From IMG/VR virus record IMGVR_UViG_3300010935_000107, positions 1 through 31,510 of that record: DNA of 31,510 nt. One strand, given 5' to 3'. The notes beneath the pieces are model-generated. The model saw nothing but the letters and a program-made list of their open reading frames with translations, was not told the DNA's origin and did no database searches. Shown here piece by piece: positions 30,388 through 31,510 of the stretch (position 1 is its first letter; each line of letters begins with the position of its first letter). The stretch comes from a virus. A program made the translations under genes and the position numbers.

Positions 30388-31038
30388 ATGACCACCTTCC
30401 GCGTCACGGACTCCGGAGCCTTCCGGGTCACCGATACCGGCGACTTCCGCGTAACTGCGGATTCGGTGACGGACGCCCCGTTTGTTTTCTCCACTGGCGT
30501 TATCAGGGCGGCCGGGACTATCATCGCCTCTCCGACTGACCTGACAGACGCCGCGGGAACCGGGGAATACGGGGGGTCAATCATTGGGTCCACGCGGGCG
30601 GTGGCTCTGGAGCCGTTGGGGTCGCCGTACCGCGTCGAGTGCGAAGGGCTGGGTGAATACTCCGACGTCCTGGAAGGTAACAACCGCTACGTCGCCAGCT
30701 TCTTCCTGCGCGGGTGGAGTCTGAGCGCGGTAGCTAACCTGCTCGCCGGTGGGTACTCTCAGGGTGCGACGACGAAGAACGCCGTATGGAAAGTGCCGGG
30801 GACGCGGACCCCCGGACAGAGCGCCTCCGGGCGCGGCCTGGTGTGGCTGTTCGTCCCCGACGATACGCTCAATCACCCGGCCCTGATTATCCGCTCGGGC
30901 ATCCCCGACTTTGCCGATAGCGCCGAGCTCGCTTTCCAGCACCGGGAAGAGCTCGGTCTCTCCGTCGCTGTGGAGTGCCTCCGCAACACCAGCGGGCAAA
31001 CGCTCGACATGGGCCACCTAGAGGACCTTACTCTGTGA
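30388..31038 (+). CDS. Hypothetical virion protein with N-terminal FRVT repeats
   Basis: 216 residues from the ATG at 30388, with AGAGATA upstream. The N-terminus has three FRVT units in 24-bp tandem (TTFRVTDSGA, FRVTDTGD, FRVTADS). A beta-rich body follows (FVFSTGVIRAAGTIIASP; NNRYVASFFLRGWSLSAV; GRGLVWLFVPDDTL). Position after a fibre gene suggests a structural or adsorption protein, but no family is recognised. Confidence 0.55.
   Translation: MTTFRVTDSGAFRVTDTGDFRVTADSVTDAPFVFSTGVIRAAGTIIASPTDLTDAAGTGEYGGSIIGSTRAVALEPLGSPYRVECEGLGEYSDVLEGNNRYVASFFLRGWSLSAVANLLAGGYSQGATTKNAVWKVPGTRTPGQSASGRGLVWLFVPDDTLNHPALIIRSGIPDFADSAELAFQHREELGLSVAVECLRNTSGQTLDMGHLEDLTL
30397..30468 (+). repeat. 24-bp tandem repeat at N-terminus
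   Basis: Three 24-bp units begin with TTC CGx GTx ACx at 30397, 30421 and 30445. They encode FRVT followed by Asp/Ser/Gly-type residues. Confidence 0.7.
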
Positions 31039-31496
31039 GAATGTGGCCCCCCCGTAAACCTACCCCACCGCGAGATCTCACGCTCGACGACGCGGGGCTC
31101 GACCGTGCTATCCGCGCCGGTGTCCAGTTTCCGCTTGACTGGTTTCTCTCACAGCCACCCGATGTCCAGGAGGCTATCGCATCGCGCCGCGACCTGTGGC
31201 TCGAAGACCTGGTGGTGGCGGCGGGATACGCCATCCTCGACCCCGAACGGACCCGGCTCGGACTGGCCGCCGAGAACGGCGACGAAGATGCCGAGGCGAC
31301 TCTCGCGGGGCTCAACGCCCGAGAGGTGGCTGAGGAGATAGGCCGTAGGGCTGCCCGCAACGGCTCAGGAGAGCCGCCGCGCCGCCCGCCCGTTTCCATG
31401 AGCGGGCTAGGAGAGCGCCGCCAGGCGGCCACGGACGCGGCCGAGGCGGGGCGCCGGAAGGGTGCGCTATTCGGGGCGCAGGAGCGAGGCGCATGA
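31035..31496 (+). CDS. Hypothetical protein before right-edge gene
   Basis: 153 residues from a GTG at 31035 in a GTGA overlap with the previous stop (ATG at 31041 is an alternative). Pro-rich N-terminus (WPPRKPTPPRD), then helices (DDAGLDRAIRAGVQFPLDWF; DLWLEDLVVAAGYAILDP) and a charged Ala/Glu/Arg C-terminal part. It could be a tail-assembly helper, since a tape-measure gene often follows such a gene, but there is no motif to prove this. Confidence 0.55.
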   Translation: MRMWPPRKPTPPRDLTLDDAGLDRAIRAGVQFPLDWFLSQPPDVQEAIASRRDLWLEDLVVAAGYAILDPERTRLGLAAENGDEDAEATLAGLNAREVAEEIGRRAARNGSGEPPRRPPVSMSGLGERRQAATDAAEAGRRKGALFGAQERGA

Positions 31497-31510
31497 ACGC
31501 CCGCCAGATG
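31493..31510 (+). CDS. Start of next gene, truncated by window end
   Basis: An ATG at 31493 overlaps the preceding TGA (ATGA) and is followed by five more codons (NARQM) before the window ends. The product cannot be identified from six residues. Confidence 0.5.

Noticed and set aside
1-31510. Integrase, transposase, tRNA or rRNA genes
   Set aside because: Looked for on both strands; no catalytic signature or cloverleaf was recognised, so no lysogeny or mobile-element claim is made.

Overview
This window is part of a tailed double-stranded DNA phage genome, or a prophage, with high GC (roughly 60-65% by eye). It is almost entirely coding, with short intergenic gaps and many ATGA, GTGA and TTGA stop/start overlaps. 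I see no tRNA, rRNA, integrase, transposase or CRISPR array. The head genes are Mu-like (gp29-type portal, gpF-type minor head, gpI/Z-type protease-scaffold, gpT-type major capsid). The replication genes are of the family A DNA polymerase / DUF2815 / DUF2800 / SNF2 type. The host cannot be named from the sequence; a high-GC bacterium is likely.

Layout. (1) 2-4020, plus strand: the 3' part of a proline-rich tail-fibre-like gene, a run of small membrane proteins (possible lysis or holin functions), a prolyl-4-hydroxylase-like 2OG-Fe(II) oxygenase and an alpha/beta hydrolase. (2) 3971-10830, minus strand: read from 10830 downward, this is an early/replication operon with SNF2 helicase, a DUF-type accessory protein, a DUF2800 PD-(D/E)XK nuclease, a DUF2815 ssDNA-binding protein, family A DNA polymerase, a small membrane protein, an XRE regulator and a small conserved protein. 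(3) 10831-11102: a 272-bp divergent control region with two inverted repeats. (4) 11103-16274, plus strand: primase-helicase, a dense cluster of TTGACC iterons that looks like a replication origin, RusA resolvase, a tandem HTH protein, and the small and large terminase subunits. (5) 16314-20545: a block of small genes between terminase and portal, including a sliding-clamp-like protein with its own promoter candidate, a 32-residue membrane microprotein, a protein with thirteen 10-residue repeats, and a zinc-ribbon protein. (6) 20567-31510: portal, minor head protein, HTH protein, protease with a nested scaffold, decoration-like protein, major capsid, a terminator, then connector, tail-completion and fibre-like genes. 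A new gene starts at the right edge.

How the parts fit: the divergent region probably drives the early minus-strand operon and the rightward primase gene. Primase-helicase, SNF2 helicase, polymerase, SSB, DUF2800 nuclease, RusA and the clamp would together copy and recombine the DNA. TerS/TerL package it into a prohead assembled by portal, MuF, protease/scaffold and gpT-like capsid. The most interesting items are the iteron and cruciform cluster at 13161-13352, the decapeptide-repeat protein at 17917-18903, the nested scaffold start at 23688, and the pairing of a prolyl-hydroxylase-like enzyme with a proline-periodic tail protein.
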